DNA of 64,000 bases from Rhodanobacter sp. Soil772 (GTDB taxonomy: Bacteria > Pseudomonadota > Gammaproteobacteria > Xanthomonadales > Rhodanobacteraceae). Where the stretch lies: positions 1 to 64,000 of the forward strand of contig NZ_LMSK01000003.1 in assembly GCF_001428385.1 (NCBI RefSeq). The letters run 5' to 3'. This document shows positions 9,466-18,762 of this stretch, piece after piece. Under the pieces are notes generated by a model. The model saw only the letters and a list, made by a program, of their open reading frames with translations, was not told the origin of the DNA and did no database searches. A program made the translations under genes and the position numbers. Every line of letters begins with the position of its first letter. The stretch's first letter is position 1.

Positions 9466-9491
9466 AAACGGGCACCGTGAGGTGCCCGTTT
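9466..9491. terminator. Bidirectional terminator between fba and the outer-membrane gene
   Basis: Stem AAACGGGCACC, loop GTGA, stem GGTGCCCGTTT. The stem is 11 bp and perfect, preceded by more A and followed by T-rich sequence, so it can serve both convergent genes. Confidence 0.9.
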
Positions 9492-9508
9492 CGTTTGCAT
9501 AACGTGAA

Positions 9509-10108
9509 TCAGAAGCGGTATTCCGCGCTGACCGAGACCATGTCGGTGCTCAGGTTCACCCGATCCTTCTTCGCGTCGTAGTAGTCGTAGTTCAGGCCGA
9601 CGCTGACGTTGTTGCTGAAGTCGTAGCCCACACCGGCGCCGGCGTACCAGCTGGTGTCATCCAGGCCCTTGCGGACCGGGTTGGCGTCGTTGCTGAGGCC
9701 GTGGCCCTTCCAGCCGTAGACGCCGGTGCGTGCGCTGACGTACCAGTTCGGGCTGACGTTGAAGTGGCCGTTCACGCCGGCGGTCCAGCCGTGCAGCTGC
9801 GACTTGCCGTCTTCAACGACCGGCTGGCTGTTGAAGATGTTCTTCGCGTGGATATTGCCCAGGTCGTTGTAGCCCACCTCGGCGCCCAGCGCGACGGCCG
9901 GGCTCAGCGCCCAGCGGTAGCCGCCGTTGATGCCGTAGCCGGTGTCGTTGTCGTTGTACGCGCCATGGTTGATCGAAGTCCGGCCGACATTGCCATTGAT
10001 GAACCAACCGTCGTTGTGGGTCGGCGCGCTCTGCGCGAACACGGCGGGAACGGCCAGCAGGCCGGCGGAAGCGAGGGCGAGGGCGAGCAAGGTGTTTTTC
10101 ATTTTCAT
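9509..10108 (-). CDS. OmpA/Ail-type outer-membrane beta-barrel protein (paralogue 1)
   Basis: The precursor has 199 residues; the ATG at 10108 is preceded by GGAG eight bases upstream, and a longer in-frame start lacks this. A signal peptide ends near AVFA-Q. The mature part is a run of alternating beta strands rich in Gly, Tyr and Asn (DGWFINGNVGR, YGINGGYRW, VGYNDLGN, RTGVYGWKGHG, YAGAGVGYDF, GLNYDYYDAKK) and ends in Phe, as outer-membrane barrels do. It is an eight-strand barrel by length. It is clearly related to the gene at 10314. Function unknown. Confidence 0.85.
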   Translation of the reverse strand: MKMKNTLLALALASAGLLAVPAVFAQSAPTHNDGWFINGNVGRTSINHGAYNDNDTGYGINGGYRWALSPAVALGAEVGYNDLGNIHAKNIFNSQPVVEDGKSQLHGWTAGVNGHFNVSPNWYVSARTGVYGWKGHGLSNDANPVRKGLDDTSWYAGAGVGYDFSNNVSVGLNYDYYDAKKDRVNLSTDMVSVSAEYRF

Positions 10109-10313
10109 GGAAGTTTCTCCGGTTGTTGTCATGGCAGTCGGCCCAGTGGGGGAGTGGCCGCTGCTGGCGGTGCGCCTTTCAAGTCGATTGGCGACACCCG
10201 AGCCTTAGATGGGTTGTGGTCCGAAAGATTCAATACCAATCAGTTCAGTATTAAGCCAGCGTTAATCCGGACGAGACGGCGAGGAAACCCGCGCCATCTC
10301 GCCGCATCCGGGG

Positions 10314-10967
10314 TCAGAAGCGGTATTCGGCCGTCAGCGACGCCGTATCGGTGGACAGGCTGATGCCGTCCCTCTTGGCGTGGTAGTAGTCGTACGCCAG
10401 GCCCACGCCGAAGTGGCTGTTGATGTCGTAGCCCACGCCGGCACCGGCGTAGTAGTCGACCTTGTCCAGATCGTGCCGGTTGATGTCCTGGTTGGCGTAG
10501 CCGTGGCCCTTCCAGCCATACACGCCGGTGCGCCCGCTGACATACAGGCCTTGCCAGACATTGATCTTGCCGTTCACGCCGGCGGTCCAGCCGCGCAGCG
10601 CGTTGCGCTGATCCTTCAGGTTGACCGGGTTGTCGTTGAACGCATTCTTCAGCTTGAAGTTGCCGAGGTCGTTGTAGCCGACATCCACGCCGAGCCCGAG
10701 ATCCTCACCGACCTTCCAGCGGTAGCCGCCGGTGATGGCGTAGGTCGTCGGATGGTCGTTGTACGGGCCCTTGTTCACATGGGCCTGACCCACGCTGCCG
10801 TCGATGAACCAGTTGCCGCTGCCGATGGCCTGGCCCGGCTGGTAATTGCCGGTGGTCGGGGCGGTGCTGTCGCTGATCGCCGGAGCGGACGTGCTGTCCT
10901 GCGCCAGGGCGGGCAGGGTGCACAAGGCGGCGGATGCGATGGCGAGGGCAATGAGCGTCTTTTTCAT
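10314..10967 (-). CDS. OmpA/Ail-type outer-membrane beta-barrel protein (paralogue 2)
   Basis: The precursor has 217 residues, with AGGAG seven bases before the ATG at 10967, a signal peptide ending PALAQ and a Ser/Thr-rich spacer of about 30 residues before the barrel. Barrel segments match paralogue 1 strand for strand (WFIDGSVGQ, YAITGGYRW, VGYNDLGN, RTGVYGWKGHG, YAGAGVGYDI, AYDYYHAKRDG) and it also ends in EYRF. The two genes lie in tandem with 205 bp between them, pointing to duplication. This copy is the upstream one in the direction of transcription. Confidence 0.85.
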   Translation of the reverse strand: MKKTLIALAIASAALCTLPALAQDSTSAPAISDSTAPTTGNYQPGQAIGSGNWFIDGSVGQAHVNKGPYNDHPTTYAITGGYRWKVGEDLGLGVDVGYNDLGNFKLKNAFNDNPVNLKDQRNALRGWTAGVNGKINVWQGLYVSGRTGVYGWKGHGYANQDINRHDLDKVDYYAGAGVGYDINSHFGVGLAYDYYHAKRDGISLSTDTASLTAEYRF

Positions 10968-11194
10968 GGGGAACTCCTCTTCTATTGAACCGGGCCGCGG
11001 ATCGTGGGGACGACGCGCGCGGTCGGGCAGCACCTGGGGATGGCTCTGCGGGGCGTATTACTAGCGGGACGATGCTGAAGCTCGCTGAACCGGATGGGCT
11101 GGTGTTAAGCGGTTATTAATCCCGGCGCCGCGAGCGACAGCGAGTGGGCATATCGGCGACAATGGGCGCTTTTGCACCCTCCGGAGACTGCCCG

Positions 11195-13204
11195 ATGACC
11201 ACCCGCCGCGAACTCGCCAATGCCGTGCGAGCCCTTGCCATGGACGCCGTGGAAGCGGCCAAATCCGGTCATCCGGGCATGCCGATGGGCATGGCCGACA
11301 TCGCCGAGGTGCTGTGGAACGACTTCCTGCACTTCAATCCCGCCAACCCGAAGTGGTTCAACCGTGACCGCTTCGTGCTGTCCAACGGCCACGGTTCGAT
11401 GCTGCAGTACGCGCTGCTGCACCTGACCGGCTTCGACCTGCCGATGGACCAGCTGAAGCGCTTCCGCCAGTTGCATTCGAAGACCGCCGGCCACCCGGAA
11501 GCCAGCGAAACGCCGGGAGTGGAGACCACTACCGGTCCGCTTGGCCAGGGCCTGGCGAATGCGGTCGGCTTCGCGCTGGCGGAGAAGGTACTGGCGGCGC
11601 ATTTCAACCGTCCGGGTCACGACGTGGTCGATCACCGCACCTACGTCTTCCTCGGCGACGGCTGCCTGATGGAGGGCATCTCGCACGAAGTCGCCTCGCT
11701 GGCCGGCACCTGGCAGCTGGGCAAGCTGGTCGCGATCTACGACGACAACGGCATCTCGATCGACGGCGAAGTGCACGGCTGGTTCACCGACGACACGCCG
11801 GCGCGCTTCGAGGCATACGGCTGGAACGTGATCCGCGGTGTGGACGGGCATGACGCCGAGGCCGTGAAGAAGGCGATCGCCGCGGCCACCGCGCAGAACG
11901 ACAAGCCCACCCTGATCTGCGCCAAGACCATCATCGGCTTTGGCGCGCCGAACAAGCAGGGCAAGGAAGAAAGCCACGGTGCGGCGCTGGGCAAGGACGA
12001 GATTGCCGCCGCACGCGAACAACTCGGTTGGCACCACGCGCCGTTCGAGATTCCCGCCGACATCTACGCCGGCTGGGATCACAAGAAAGCCGGCAGTGCC
12101 GCCGAGCAAGCCTGGAACGGCGCGTTCGCGAAGTACGCCGCCGCGCATCCGGAACTGGCCTCCGAATTCAAGCGCCGTCTCGCTGGCGAGCTGCCCGCCG
12201 ACTGGGCCGCGAAGTCGCATGCGTACATCGCCAAGCTGCAGGCCGAAGGCCCGGAAGTGGCCTCGCGCAAGGCCTCGCAGATGACGCTGGACGCGTTCGG
12301 CCCGCTGCTGCCGGAGCTGATCGGCGGTTCGGCCGATCTGGCCGGCTCCAATCTCACCAAGTGGAAGGGCAGCCTCGACGCCGCCACCGGCAACAGCGCG
12401 GACGGCAAGGGCAACTACGTCTACTACGGCGTGCGCGAGTTCGGCATGACCGCGATCGCGAATGGTCTCGCGCTGCACGGCGGCTTCATCCCGTACGACG
12501 CCACCTTCCTGGTGTTCTCCGACTACGCGCGCAACGCGGTGCGCATGAGCGCGCTGATCCCGGCGCACGCGATCCACGTCTACACGCACGACTCGATCGG
12601 CCTGGGCGAGGATGGCCCGACTCATCAGCCGGTCGAGCACATGGCTTCCTTGCGCTACATCCCGAACAACCACCTGTGGCGCCCGTGCGATGCGGTGGAA
12701 TCGGCGGCGTCGTGGAAGGCGGCGATCGAGCGCAAGGGCGCGCCGTCCTGCCTGATCTTCTCGCGGCAGAATCTCAAGCACCAGCAGCGCAGCGCGCAGC
12801 AGGTGGCCGATATCCTGCGCGGCGGCTACGTGCTGTCCGATCCGCTGGACACGAAGTTCCAGGCGATCCTGATCGCCACCGGCTCGGAAGTGGAGCTGGC
12901 GATGGAAGCCGCGCGCGCGCTGGCCCAGCAAGGCATCGCGGTGCGCGTGGTGTCGATGCCGTGCACCGAGGTGTTCGACGCGCAGCCGCTGGAATACCGC
13001 GAAGGCGTGCTGCCCGGTTGGTGCCGTGCCCGCGTGGCGGTGGAAGCGGCGACCGCCGACTTCTGGTGCAAGTACGTGGGTCTGGACGGCGAAGTGGTCG
13101 GCATGACCACGTTCGGTGCGTCCGCGCCGGCACCGCAGCTGTTCGAGCACTTTGGCTTCACTGTCGCCCATGTGATCGATGCGGTGAAGCGCGTCGTGCG
13201 CTGA
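11195..13204 (+). CDS. tkt: Transketolase
   Basis: The protein has 669 residues. Key segments are the N-terminal [13 protein letters not shown], the thiamine-diphosphate motif [18 protein letters not shown] with the downstream DDNGISIDG, and the C-terminal part with [20 protein letters not shown]. It moves two-carbon units in the pentose phosphate pathway. The ATG at 11195 follows GGAG and gives the family N-terminus [17 protein letters not shown]. It ends at a strong terminator shared with the convergent phosphatase/pgk pair. Confidence 0.98.
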   Translation: MTTRRELANAVRALAMDAVEAAKSGHPGMPMGMADIAEVLWNDFLHFNPANPKWFNRDRFVLSNGHGSMLQYALLHLTGFDLPMDQLKRFRQLHSKTAGHPEASETPGVETTTGPLGQGLANAVGFALAEKVLAAHFNRPGHDVVDHRTYVFLGDGCLMEGISHEVASLAGTWQLGKLVAIYDDNGISIDGEVHGWFTDDTPARFEAYGWNVIRGVDGHDAEAVKKAIAAATAQNDKPTLICAKTIIGFGAPNKQGKEESHGAALGKDEIAAAREQLGWHHAPFEIPADIYAGWDHKKAGSAAEQAWNGAFAKYAAAHPELASEFKRRLAGELPADWAAKSHAYIAKLQAEGPEVASRKASQMTLDAFGPLLPELIGGSADLAGSNLTKWKGSLDAATGNSADGKGNYVYYGVREFGMTAIANGLALHGGFIPYDATFLVFSDYARNAVRMSALIPAHAIHVYTHDSIGLGEDGPTHQPVEHMASLRYIPNNHLWRPCDAVESAASWKAAIERKGAPSCLIFSRQNLKHQQRSAQQVADILRGGYVLSDPLDTKFQAILIATGSEVELAMEAARALAQQGIAVRVVSMPCTEVFDAQPLEYREGVLPGWCRARVAVEAATADFWCKYVGLDGEVVGMTTFGASAPAPQLFEHFGFTVAHVIDAVKRVVR

Positions 13205-13221
13205 GCGCGGGTTGCTTCAGC

Positions 13222-13258
13222 CACAAAAAAAGCCGCGGTACGCCGCGGCTTTTTTGTG
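13222..13258. terminator. Bidirectional terminator between tkt and the phosphatase gene
   Basis: CAC, seven A, GCCGCGG, loop TACG, CCGCGGC, T run, GTG. The GC stem and flanking A/T tracts form a long near-perfect hairpin usable in both directions. Confidence 0.93.
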
Positions 13259-13269
13259 CACCGGCAAGC

Positions 13270-13908
13270 TCAGGCGAGCAGCAGCCGGGCCAGGTCGTCC
13301 GGCGTCGCCGCGATCGCGCTGGCGCCGGCCTGCTCCAGTTCCTCGCGGCCGCCGAAACCCCACAGCACGCCGAAGCCGCGCACCCGGTTGGCGACCGCGC
13401 CGTCGATGTCGAAGTGGCGGTCGCCGATCATCACCGTGTTGGCCGGGTCGGCACCGAAGTCCGTCAGCGCCTCGGCAATCATCGTGGCCTTCTCGCTATG
13501 CGCGCTGTCCGGGTGCGGGCCATACAGGCGCAGGAACGCGTCACCGAACGGCAGGTGGGCGATGATCGGCGCGGCGTGGCGGTGCGGCTTGCTGGTGACC
13601 ACGGCGAGCTGATGGCCGGCGCCGCGCAGCCGCTCGATCAACAACTCGATGCCCGGATAGATCTCGTGCTCGCGCCAGCCGAGCGTGTTGAAGCGCTCGT
13701 GGTAGTACGCCACCGCCGCCTCGATGCGTTCGGCGTCGTTGTCCAGCAGCGGCGCGAAGCTGTGCCGCAGCGGCGGTCCGATCCAGCGGCGCAGTTCCGC
13801 ATGCGCCGGCGCCGGCACGTCCAGCCGCGCCAGCGCATGCTTCACGCAGGCGGTGATGCCGTGCTCGGAATCGATCAGGGTACCGTCGAGGTCAAACAGG
13901 CAGAGCAT
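13270..13908 (-). CDS. HAD hydrolase, phosphoglycolate-phosphatase-like
   Basis: The protein has 212 residues with all HAD motifs: DLDGTLIDS (nucleophile Asp at residue 6 and acid/base Asp at residue 8), VVTSKPH (motif II Thr/Ser), and VMIGDRHFDIDGA (motif IV). The cap between motifs is alpha-helical, as in phosphoglycolate phosphatases. Its ATG overlaps the pgk stop by one base (TAATG), so the two are translationally coupled. Substrate specificity is not shown by sequence; repair or removal of 2-phosphoglycolate or a related phosphate is the family expectation. Confidence 0.8.
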   Translation of the reverse strand: MLCLFDLDGTLIDSEHGITACVKHALARLDVPAPAHAELRRWIGPPLRHSFAPLLDNDAERIEAAVAYYHERFNTLGWREHEIYPGIELLIERLRGAGHQLAVVTSKPHRHAAPIIAHLPFGDAFLRLYGPHPDSAHSEKATMIAEALTDFGADPANTVMIGDRHFDIDGAVANRVRGFGVLWGFGGREELEQAGASAIAATPDDLARLLLA

Positions 13909-15092
13909 TACTTGGCGGCTCGCGCCTTCAACGCGGTGACCGCCGGCAGTTCCTTGCCTTCGAGGAATTCGAGGAAGGCGCCGCCGCCGGTGGAGATGTA
14001 CGACACCTGGTCGGCGATGCCGTACTTGTCGACCGCGGCCAGGGTGTCGCCGCCGCCGGCGATCGAGAACGCATTCGACGCGGCGATCGCCCGCGCCAGC
14101 GTCTCGGTGCCCTTGCCGAACGCGTCGAACTCGAACACGCCGACCGGGCCGTTCCACACCACGGTGCCGGCCTTGGCGATCAGCGCGGCGTACATTTCCG
14201 CGGTTTGTGGGCCGATGTCGAGGATCATCTCGTCCTCACCGACCTGGTCGACCGGCTTCACCGTGGCCGGGGCCTGCGCCGAGAACGCCGGCGCCACCAC
14301 CACGTCGACCGGCATCGGCACCTCGGCACCGCGGCGCCTGGCGTCGGCCAGCACCTTTTTCGCGGCGTCGATCAGGTCCGGTTCGACCAGCGAGTTGCCC
14401 ACCGGATGGCCCATCGCGGCGATGAAGGTGTTGGCGATACCGCCACCCACGATCAGCTGGTCGACCTTGCCGATCAGGTTGTCCAGCAGGGTCAGTTTGG
14501 TCGACACCTTGGAGCCGGCCACGATCGCCAGCAGCGGATGTGCCGGGTGCTCCAGCGCCTTGCCCAGTGCGTCGAGTTCGGCGCTCAGCAGCGGGCCGGC
14601 TGCGGCGATCGGGGCGTACTTGATCACGCCATGGGTGGAGGCCTGGGCGCGGTGCGCGGTGCCGAACGCGTCCATCACGAAGATGTCGCACAGCGCGGCG
14701 TATTTTTTCGCCAGCGTGTCGTCGTCCTTGCCTTCGCCGACGTTCATGCGGCAGTTTTCCAGCAATACCACTTCGCCTGCGGCCACCTCCACGCCGTTGA
14801 CCAGATAGTCGGCCACCAGCCGCACCGGCTGGTCCAGCTTGCTGCTCAGCCACAGCGCCACCGGCGCCAGCGAGGATTCGGCGTCGAACTGGCCTTCCTT
14901 CGGCCGGCCCAGGTGCGACATCACCATCACTTTCGCGCCGGCGTCGCGGGCGGCCCGGATCGTGGGCAGGGCGGCGTCGAGGCGCTGGGTCGAGGTGATC
15001 CGGCCGCGGTCGTCGATCGGCACGTTCAGGTCTTCGCGGATCAGCACGCGCTGGTCGCGCAAATCGAGGTCGTTCATGCGGATGACTGACAC
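13908..15092 (-). CDS. pgk: Phosphoglycerate kinase
   Basis: From a GTG at 15092 the protein has 394 residues. I chose this start because GGAG lies seven bases upstream and because the extra VSVIR before [20 protein letters not shown] matches how Xanthomonas Pgk proteins begin; the ATG at 15077 is the alternative. Visible motifs include SHLGRPKEG, the GSKVSTKL hinge region, VGGGIANTF and the C-terminal [12 protein letters not shown]. It transfers phosphate from 1,3-bisphosphoglycerate to ADP. It forms a coupled pair with the HAD gene. Confidence 0.97.
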   Translation of the reverse strand: MSVIRMNDLDLRDQRVLIREDLNVPIDDRGRITSTQRLDAALPTIRAARDAGAKVMVMSHLGRPKEGQFDAESSLAPVALWLSSKLDQPVRLVADYLVNGVEVAAGEVVLLENCRMNVGEGKDDDTLAKKYAALCDIFVMDAFGTAHRAQASTHGVIKYAPIAAAGPLLSAELDALGKALEHPAHPLLAIVAGSKVSTKLTLLDNLIGKVDQLIVGGGIANTFIAAMGHPVGNSLVEPDLIDAAKKVLADARRRGAEVPMPVDVVVAPAFSAQAPATVKPVDQVGEDEMILDIGPQTAEMYAALIAKAGTVVWNGPVGVFEFDAFGKGTETLARAIAASNAFSIAGGGDTLAAVDKYGIADQVSYISTGGGAFLEFLEGKELPAVTALKARAAK

Positions 15093-15263
15093 GGCGGGAC
15101 TCCGGTAGTAGGTCGGGAACGGCCCGGGTGGGCGATAACCGCCTATTGTCCGATCCGCCGGGTGCCGATGCAAACGCTATGGGCCGGGGGTGCGCGTTGC
15201 GGCGCGCCATGTGCCTGGCTCACACTGTGGCAAACTGCGGTTATCCGTCAGGGGGGATGGCTC

Positions 15264-15926
15264 ATGGCTAACGGGTTGGTGCTCTACGGCTACTGGCGTT
15301 CCAGTGCCGCGTATCGCGTACGCATCGCGCTGAATCTGAAGGGGCTCGAGTACGAGACGCGGCCGGTGCACCTGGTGCGTGACGGCGGCGAGCAGCATGC
15401 GCCGGACTATCGCGTGCTCAATCCGCAGGAACTGGTGCCGTGCCTGTGCGACGGCGACCGGGTGATCACCCAGTCGCTGGCGATCATGGAATACCTCGAC
15501 GAGATGCACCCGGAACTGGAGATGGCCCTGCTGCCGGTCGATGCGCGCGGGCGCGCCCAGGTGCGCGCGCTGGCGATGGCGGTGACTTGCGATATTCATC
15601 CGCTGGGCAACCTGCGCGTCCTGCAGCAGCTCGAGGCGCAGTTCGGCGCCAGCGAAGAACAGCGCGCGGAGTGGTCGCGGCACTGGATCGGCGCCGGCTT
15701 CAAGGCGATCGAGGTGATGCTGGGAGACAACGTGGCGACTGGCCGTTATTGCCACGGCGAAACGCCGGGCATGGCCGATGCCTGCCTGATACCGCAGGTC
15801 TACAACGCGCTGCGCTGCAAACTGCCGATGGACGATTACCCGACCATCTCGCGTATCTACCGGTCCTGCAACGAGCTGGAAGCGTTCCAGCGTGCGGCGC
15901 CGGAAGCGCAGCCGGATGCGCCTTGA
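15264..15926 (+). CDS. maiA: Maleylacetoacetate isomerase (zeta-class glutathione transferase)
   Basis: The protein has 220 residues. The zeta-class active-site region is LYGYWRSSAAYRVRIALNLKG (Ser-Ser pair near residues 13-14, abbreviated here), followed by NPQELVPCL and a C-terminal helical domain with CDIHPLGNLRVLQQL and TPGMADACLIPQVYNA. The enzyme isomerises maleylacetoacetate to fumarylacetoacetate in tyrosine/homogentisate breakdown using glutathione. Its usual partner, fumarylacetoacetase, is not in this window. A GGGGGG run lies just before the ATG. Confidence 0.92.
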   Translation: MANGLVLYGYWRSSAAYRVRIALNLKGLEYETRPVHLVRDGGEQHAPDYRVLNPQELVPCLCDGDRVITQSLAIMEYLDEMHPELEMALLPVDARGRAQVRALAMAVTCDIHPLGNLRVLQQLEAQFGASEEQRAEWSRHWIGAGFKAIEVMLGDNVATGRYCHGETPGMADACLIPQVYNALRCKLPMDDYPTISRIYRSCNELEAFQRAAPEAQPDAP

Positions 15927-15928
15927 GC

Positions 15929-15997
15929 GGGGAATAGGGAATCGGAAATGGGCAGAAGCGACGAGCGCGCTCTGGCTCTAGACGATTCCCTGTCCCC
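15929..15997. repeat. Intergenic inverted repeat between maiA and pilU
   Basis: GGGGAATAGGGAATCG (15929-15944) pairs with CGATTCCCTGTCCCC (15983-15997), with one unpaired base, around a 38-base loop that contains a weaker inner hairpin. It lies between two convergent genes and probably ends both transcripts. The GGGAATAGGGAATCG type resembles dispersed repeats I recall from Xanthomonadales intergenic regions. Confidence 0.65.
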
Positions 15998-16002
15998 GGC
16001 TC

Positions 16003-17115
16003 TCAAAACCCCATGCCGTACGGGTCGTTGCCGACCAGTTCCTCGTCGTTGGAGCCGCCTTCGGCGAGGCGGATCTTCAGCGCCAGGCCGTCGCGCGAGT
16101 CGGACTTGTTGAGCACTTCTTCCAGCTCCACGCGGCCGTCCTTGTACAGCCGGTACAACGATTGGTCGAAGGTCTGCATGCCTTCCTGCAGGCTGCGGTC
16201 CATCGCTTCCTTGATCTCGTGGACCTGGCCGCGGCGGATCATGTCGCGGATCAGCGGGGTGTTCAGTAGCACCTCGGCGGCCGGGATGCGGCGACCGTCC
16301 TTGCCCATTACCAGGCGCTGGCTGATCACCGCGCGCAGGTTCAGCGCCAGGTTCATCAGCACGTTCTTGTGCGCCGATTCGGGGAAGAAGTTGAGGATGC
16401 GCTCCAGCGTCTGGTCGGCGTTGTTCGAATGCAGCGTGGCCAGGCACAGGTGGCCGGTCTCGGAGAACGAGATCGCCGCCTCCATGGTGTCGGTGTCGCG
16501 GATCTCGCCGATCATGATCACGTCCGGCGCCTCGCGCATCGCGTTCTTCAGCGCCTCGTGGTAGCTGTGCGTGTCCAGCCCCACCTCGCGCTGGTTGACG
16601 ATGGATTTCTTGTGCCGGTGCAGGTACTCGATCGGGTCCTCGATGGTGAGGATGTGCCCGGGCGAATTGGTGTTGCGCTGGTCGAGCATCGCCGCCAGCG
16701 TGGTCGACTTGCCCGAACCGGTGGCGCCGACCACCAGGATCAGACCGCGCGGCTCCATGATCAGGTCGCGGAAGATGCCGGGCAGCTGCAGCTGGTCGAT
16801 GCTGGGGATCTCGCTCTTGATCGCGCGGATCACCATGCCCACTTCGCCGCGCTGCTTGAACACGTTGATGCGGAAACGGCCGGCTTCCTTCACCGCCAGC
16901 GCCATGTTCAGCTCCAGGTCGCGTTCGAACTGCGGTACCTGGCCCTCGTCCATCAGCGAATAGGCGATCTTCTTGACCATGCCGCTGGGCAGGCCGGTAT
17001 TGCCCAGTGGATACAGCTTGCCCTCGACCTTGATATTCACCGGGGCGCCGGTGGACAGGAACATGTCCGACGCGCCCTTGTCTACCATAAGCTTGAGGAA
17101 GTAACCGATGTCCAC
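16003..17115 (-). CDS. pilU: PilU-type twitching motility ATPase
   Basis: From a GTG at 17115 the protein has 370 residues, with the family-like N-terminus VDIGYFLKLMVDKGASDMFL. Motifs in order are Walker A GATGSGKST, Asp box HILTIEDPIEYLH, Walker B APDVIMIGEIRD, and the His box ETGHLCLATLHSNNADQ. The C-terminal tail beyond the core (SDSRDGLALKIR) matches PilU and not PilT. PilU assists PilT in retracting type IV pili. No pilT is next to it; the neighbours are maiA and an unrelated lipoprotein gene. An AGGGG lies before the GTG. Confidence 0.93.
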   Translation of the reverse strand: MDIGYFLKLMVDKGASDMFLSTGAPVNIKVEGKLYPLGNTGLPSGMVKKIAYSLMDEGQVPQFERDLELNMALAVKEAGRFRINVFKQRGEVGMVIRAIKSEIPSIDQLQLPGIFRDLIMEPRGLILVVGATGSGKSTTLAAMLDQRNTNSPGHILTIEDPIEYLHRHKKSIVNQREVGLDTHSYHEALKNAMREAPDVIMIGEIRDTDTMEAAISFSETGHLCLATLHSNNADQTLERILNFFPESAHKNVLMNLALNLRAVISQRLVMGKDGRRIPAAEVLLNTPLIRDMIRRGQVHEIKEAMDRSLQEGMQTFDQSLYRLYKDGRVELEEVLNKSDSRDGLALKIRLAEGGSNDEELVGNDPYGMGF

Positions 17116-17199
17116 GAATGACCCCTGTTTGCGAAATGCGCGTTGCAATGATGGATTATGCCCGCCCACAATACGCTGCGACACACCATGAGGAATGTG

Positions 17200-17760
17200 A
17201 TGTACATCTTTTCCCCGCCGGCCGGGTCCCCGCGCCGTATCCGCACCGCCATGGCCGTCCTGGTACTGACCCTGGCACTGGCCGGTTGCGCCTCGGTGCC
17301 GCCGCCGAATGACTCGATGAATCAGGCGCAGAACCGGCTGCAGATGGCCCGCGATGCAGGCGCGGCGGATTACGCGCCGGTCGACCTGGGCTTTGCGCAG
17401 GACAAGTTCCAGCTGGCGCAGGCGGCCATGGCCGAGCGCAAGTACGCCGACGCGGCGAACCTGGCCGAGGAATCGCGGGCCGACGCCGAGCTGGCCCAGG
17501 CCAAGGCCCGGTTGGGCGCGGCGCGGGCGCAGATCCAGAGCAAGGTGCAGGAAAACACCCGCCTGCGCCAGCAGGGCGAACAGGCTGCAGGCGCCGGGCA
17601 GACGCAAGACGCGGCTCCGGCTCCGGCCAGCGCACCGCCGACCGGGGACATGCCGGCGCCGTCGTCGTCGACCCTGTCCGCGCCGCCGGCCGATGGCTTC
17701 CAGACCGTACCCGACGCCGTCCAGCAACCCGCTGCGAATTCCCAGGGAGGCCAGCCATGA
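17200..17760 (+). CDS. DUF4398-type lipoprotein
   Basis: The protein has 186 residues from the ATG at 17200, chosen because AGGA lies five bases upstream; in-frame ATGs also occur at 17158, 17188 and 17251. A lipobox LALAGC places the lipidated Cys at about residue 30. Residues 45-130 form an alanine-rich helical segment with YAPVDLGFAQDKFQLAQAAM, typical of DUF4398, and the C-terminus is a low-complexity Pro/Ala/Ser tail. It overlaps the next gene by four bases. It is probably an envelope structural or scaffold protein. Confidence 0.75.
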   Translation: MYIFSPPAGSPRRIRTAMAVLVLTLALAGCASVPPPNDSMNQAQNRLQMARDAGAADYAPVDLGFAQDKFQLAQAAMAERKYADAANLAEESRADAELAQAKARLGAARAQIQSKVQENTRLRQQGEQAAGAGQTQDAAPAPASAPPTGDMPAPSSSTLSAPPADGFQTVPDAVQQPAANSQGGQP

Positions 17761-18398
17761 AGCGCTCCACTGCCACTCTTGCCGCGATCATGCTGGCGCT
17801 GGCCAGCCTCGGTTCGGCGCACGCCCGGCAGGATGACATCGACATCAGCCGGCTGACCGGCAGCCTCAACCAGCTTGCCGACGACCCCGGCATGGGCAAT
17901 TACGCGCAGGCCGAACAGGCGCGCGCCCGCGACGCGATCAACCGGCTGGCCCAGGCCAGCTCGCGCGAGCGGCCGCACGTGCTGTACCTGGCCGAGCGCC
18001 GGGTCGACCTGGCCAAGACCGCCGCGCAACTGCAGGACGCCCAGATCAAGCTGACCCAGCTCGACCGCGAGCACGATCAGATCCTGCTCGACAACAGCCG
18101 GCGCGATGCGGAACTCGCGCGGCGCGAGCTGGAACGCCAGCGCCTGCAGTACCAGCTGGCGCAGGAAGAGTCCGCCCGGCTGCAGGCGCAGGGGTTGGAA
18201 TATTCGCAGGCCGCCGACCAGGCGCGTGCCGAAGCCGAGCGCGCGAAAAAACTGGCGGCAGCGCAGAGCAAGGTAGCCAGGGCCGCCCGGCGCCAGGCCG
18301 AGCTGGCCGCGCAGGCGGCCAAGGCAATGCGTTCGCAGATGGAAGACACCGACAAGCCTGCCGAGGCGGCCCCGGACACCTCGAAAAAGCACCCTTGA
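17757..18398 (+). CDS. Periplasmic coiled-coil protein coupled to the DUF4398 lipoprotein
   Basis: The protein has 213 residues. The ATG overlaps the previous stop (ATGA). A signal peptide covers about residues 1-23. Residues 75-190 are a long uninterrupted coiled coil rich in Ala, Glu, Arg and Gln (LDREHDQILLDNSRRDAELA and similar). No OmpA-like domain follows, although such proteins often pair with one. Coupling to the lipoprotein suggests that the two form a complex that spans the periplasm. The exact function is unknown. Confidence 0.7.
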   Translation: MKRSTATLAAIMLALASLGSAHARQDDIDISRLTGSLNQLADDPGMGNYAQAEQARARDAINRLAQASSRERPHVLYLAERRVDLAKTAAQLQDAQIKLTQLDREHDQILLDNSRRDAELARRELERQRLQYQLAQEESARLQAQGLEYSQAADQARAEAERAKKLAAAQSKVARAARRQAELAAQAAKAMRSQMEDTDKPAEAAPDTSKKHP

Positions 18399-18410
18399 CG
18401 CAACCCCCGG

Positions 18411-18430
18411 CGGGGCGCTGCGGCGCCCCG
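18411..18430 (+). terminator. Perfect GC hairpin after the coiled-coil gene
   Basis: CGGGGCGC, loop TGCG, GCGCCCCG: an 8-bp perfect stem, 13 bp after the stop codon. There is no T-tract, so it may act as a transcript-end stabiliser or a weak terminator. Confidence 0.6.
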
Positions 18431-18762
18431 TCGACGCCCGCGTCCTGTGCCTGAAGGCGGCTCGCCCGGGTTTCGGTTAGGTAAGTGTAAAAGACTGTTT
18501 TGACAGCTATTTCGCGGAAGCCTCCAGGTTTCGCGGAGGGGCCTCGCAAGGCTTGCAGCCCCCTGACCGGGGGAGTAGGGTCGAAGTCCCACGAGGCATC
18601 CAGGCCGCGTGGGCTACTGACCCGAATCATGCGCTTATCCCACGTTTCCATGCGTCACCCGCTTCCCGGTATGCCGGCGCGGGTCGTGGGTGCGTGCATG
18701 CATTCAACGTCTGCGGATGCTTCCTGTCGCATCCGTACGTCAACTAGCGAGGAGGTCGGATC
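18431..18762 (+). promoter_or_regulatory. Long leader of the DUF465 gene with stacked hairpins; no coding potential seen
   Basis: This 332-bp stretch has no convincing gene. A TTGACA hexamer lies at 18500-18505 but no good -10 follows. From about 18520 to 18625 several stems can form in order: CCTCC/GGAGG, GCCT/AGGC, CCCC/GGGG, and a longer one in which AGTAG and CCCACG pair with CGTGGG-CTACT near 18565-18620. An alternative pairing GCCTCG/CGAGGC competes with them. It could be a structured 5' leader, but it matches no RNA family that I can name with confidence. A strong AGGAGG precedes the DUF465 start. Confidence 0.3.

Noticed and set aside
12028-14808. Very long open frame of 926 codons crossing tkt, the phosphatase and pgk
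   Set aside because: It is a GC-rich shadow frame with Arg/Ala/Gly-biased nonsense composition; the real genes on this DNA are unmistakable.
5285-15245. TGTGGCA(A/G)ACTGCGG near 5293 and 15226 as a shared promoter motif
   Set aside because: Two matches of this length are expected by chance in 64 kb; positions relative to the gene starts differ.
18550-18575. yybP-ykoY manganese riboswitch suggested by GGGGAGTAG
   Set aside because: The other conserved loops of that family were not found, and the downstream gene is DUF465, not a manganese or TerC-like transporter.
18543-18605. tRNA-like segment closed by GCCTCG and CGAGGC with a T-arm-like GGGTCGAAGTCCC
   Set aside because: It is only 57 bases long and has no anticodon arm or CCA-compatible end.
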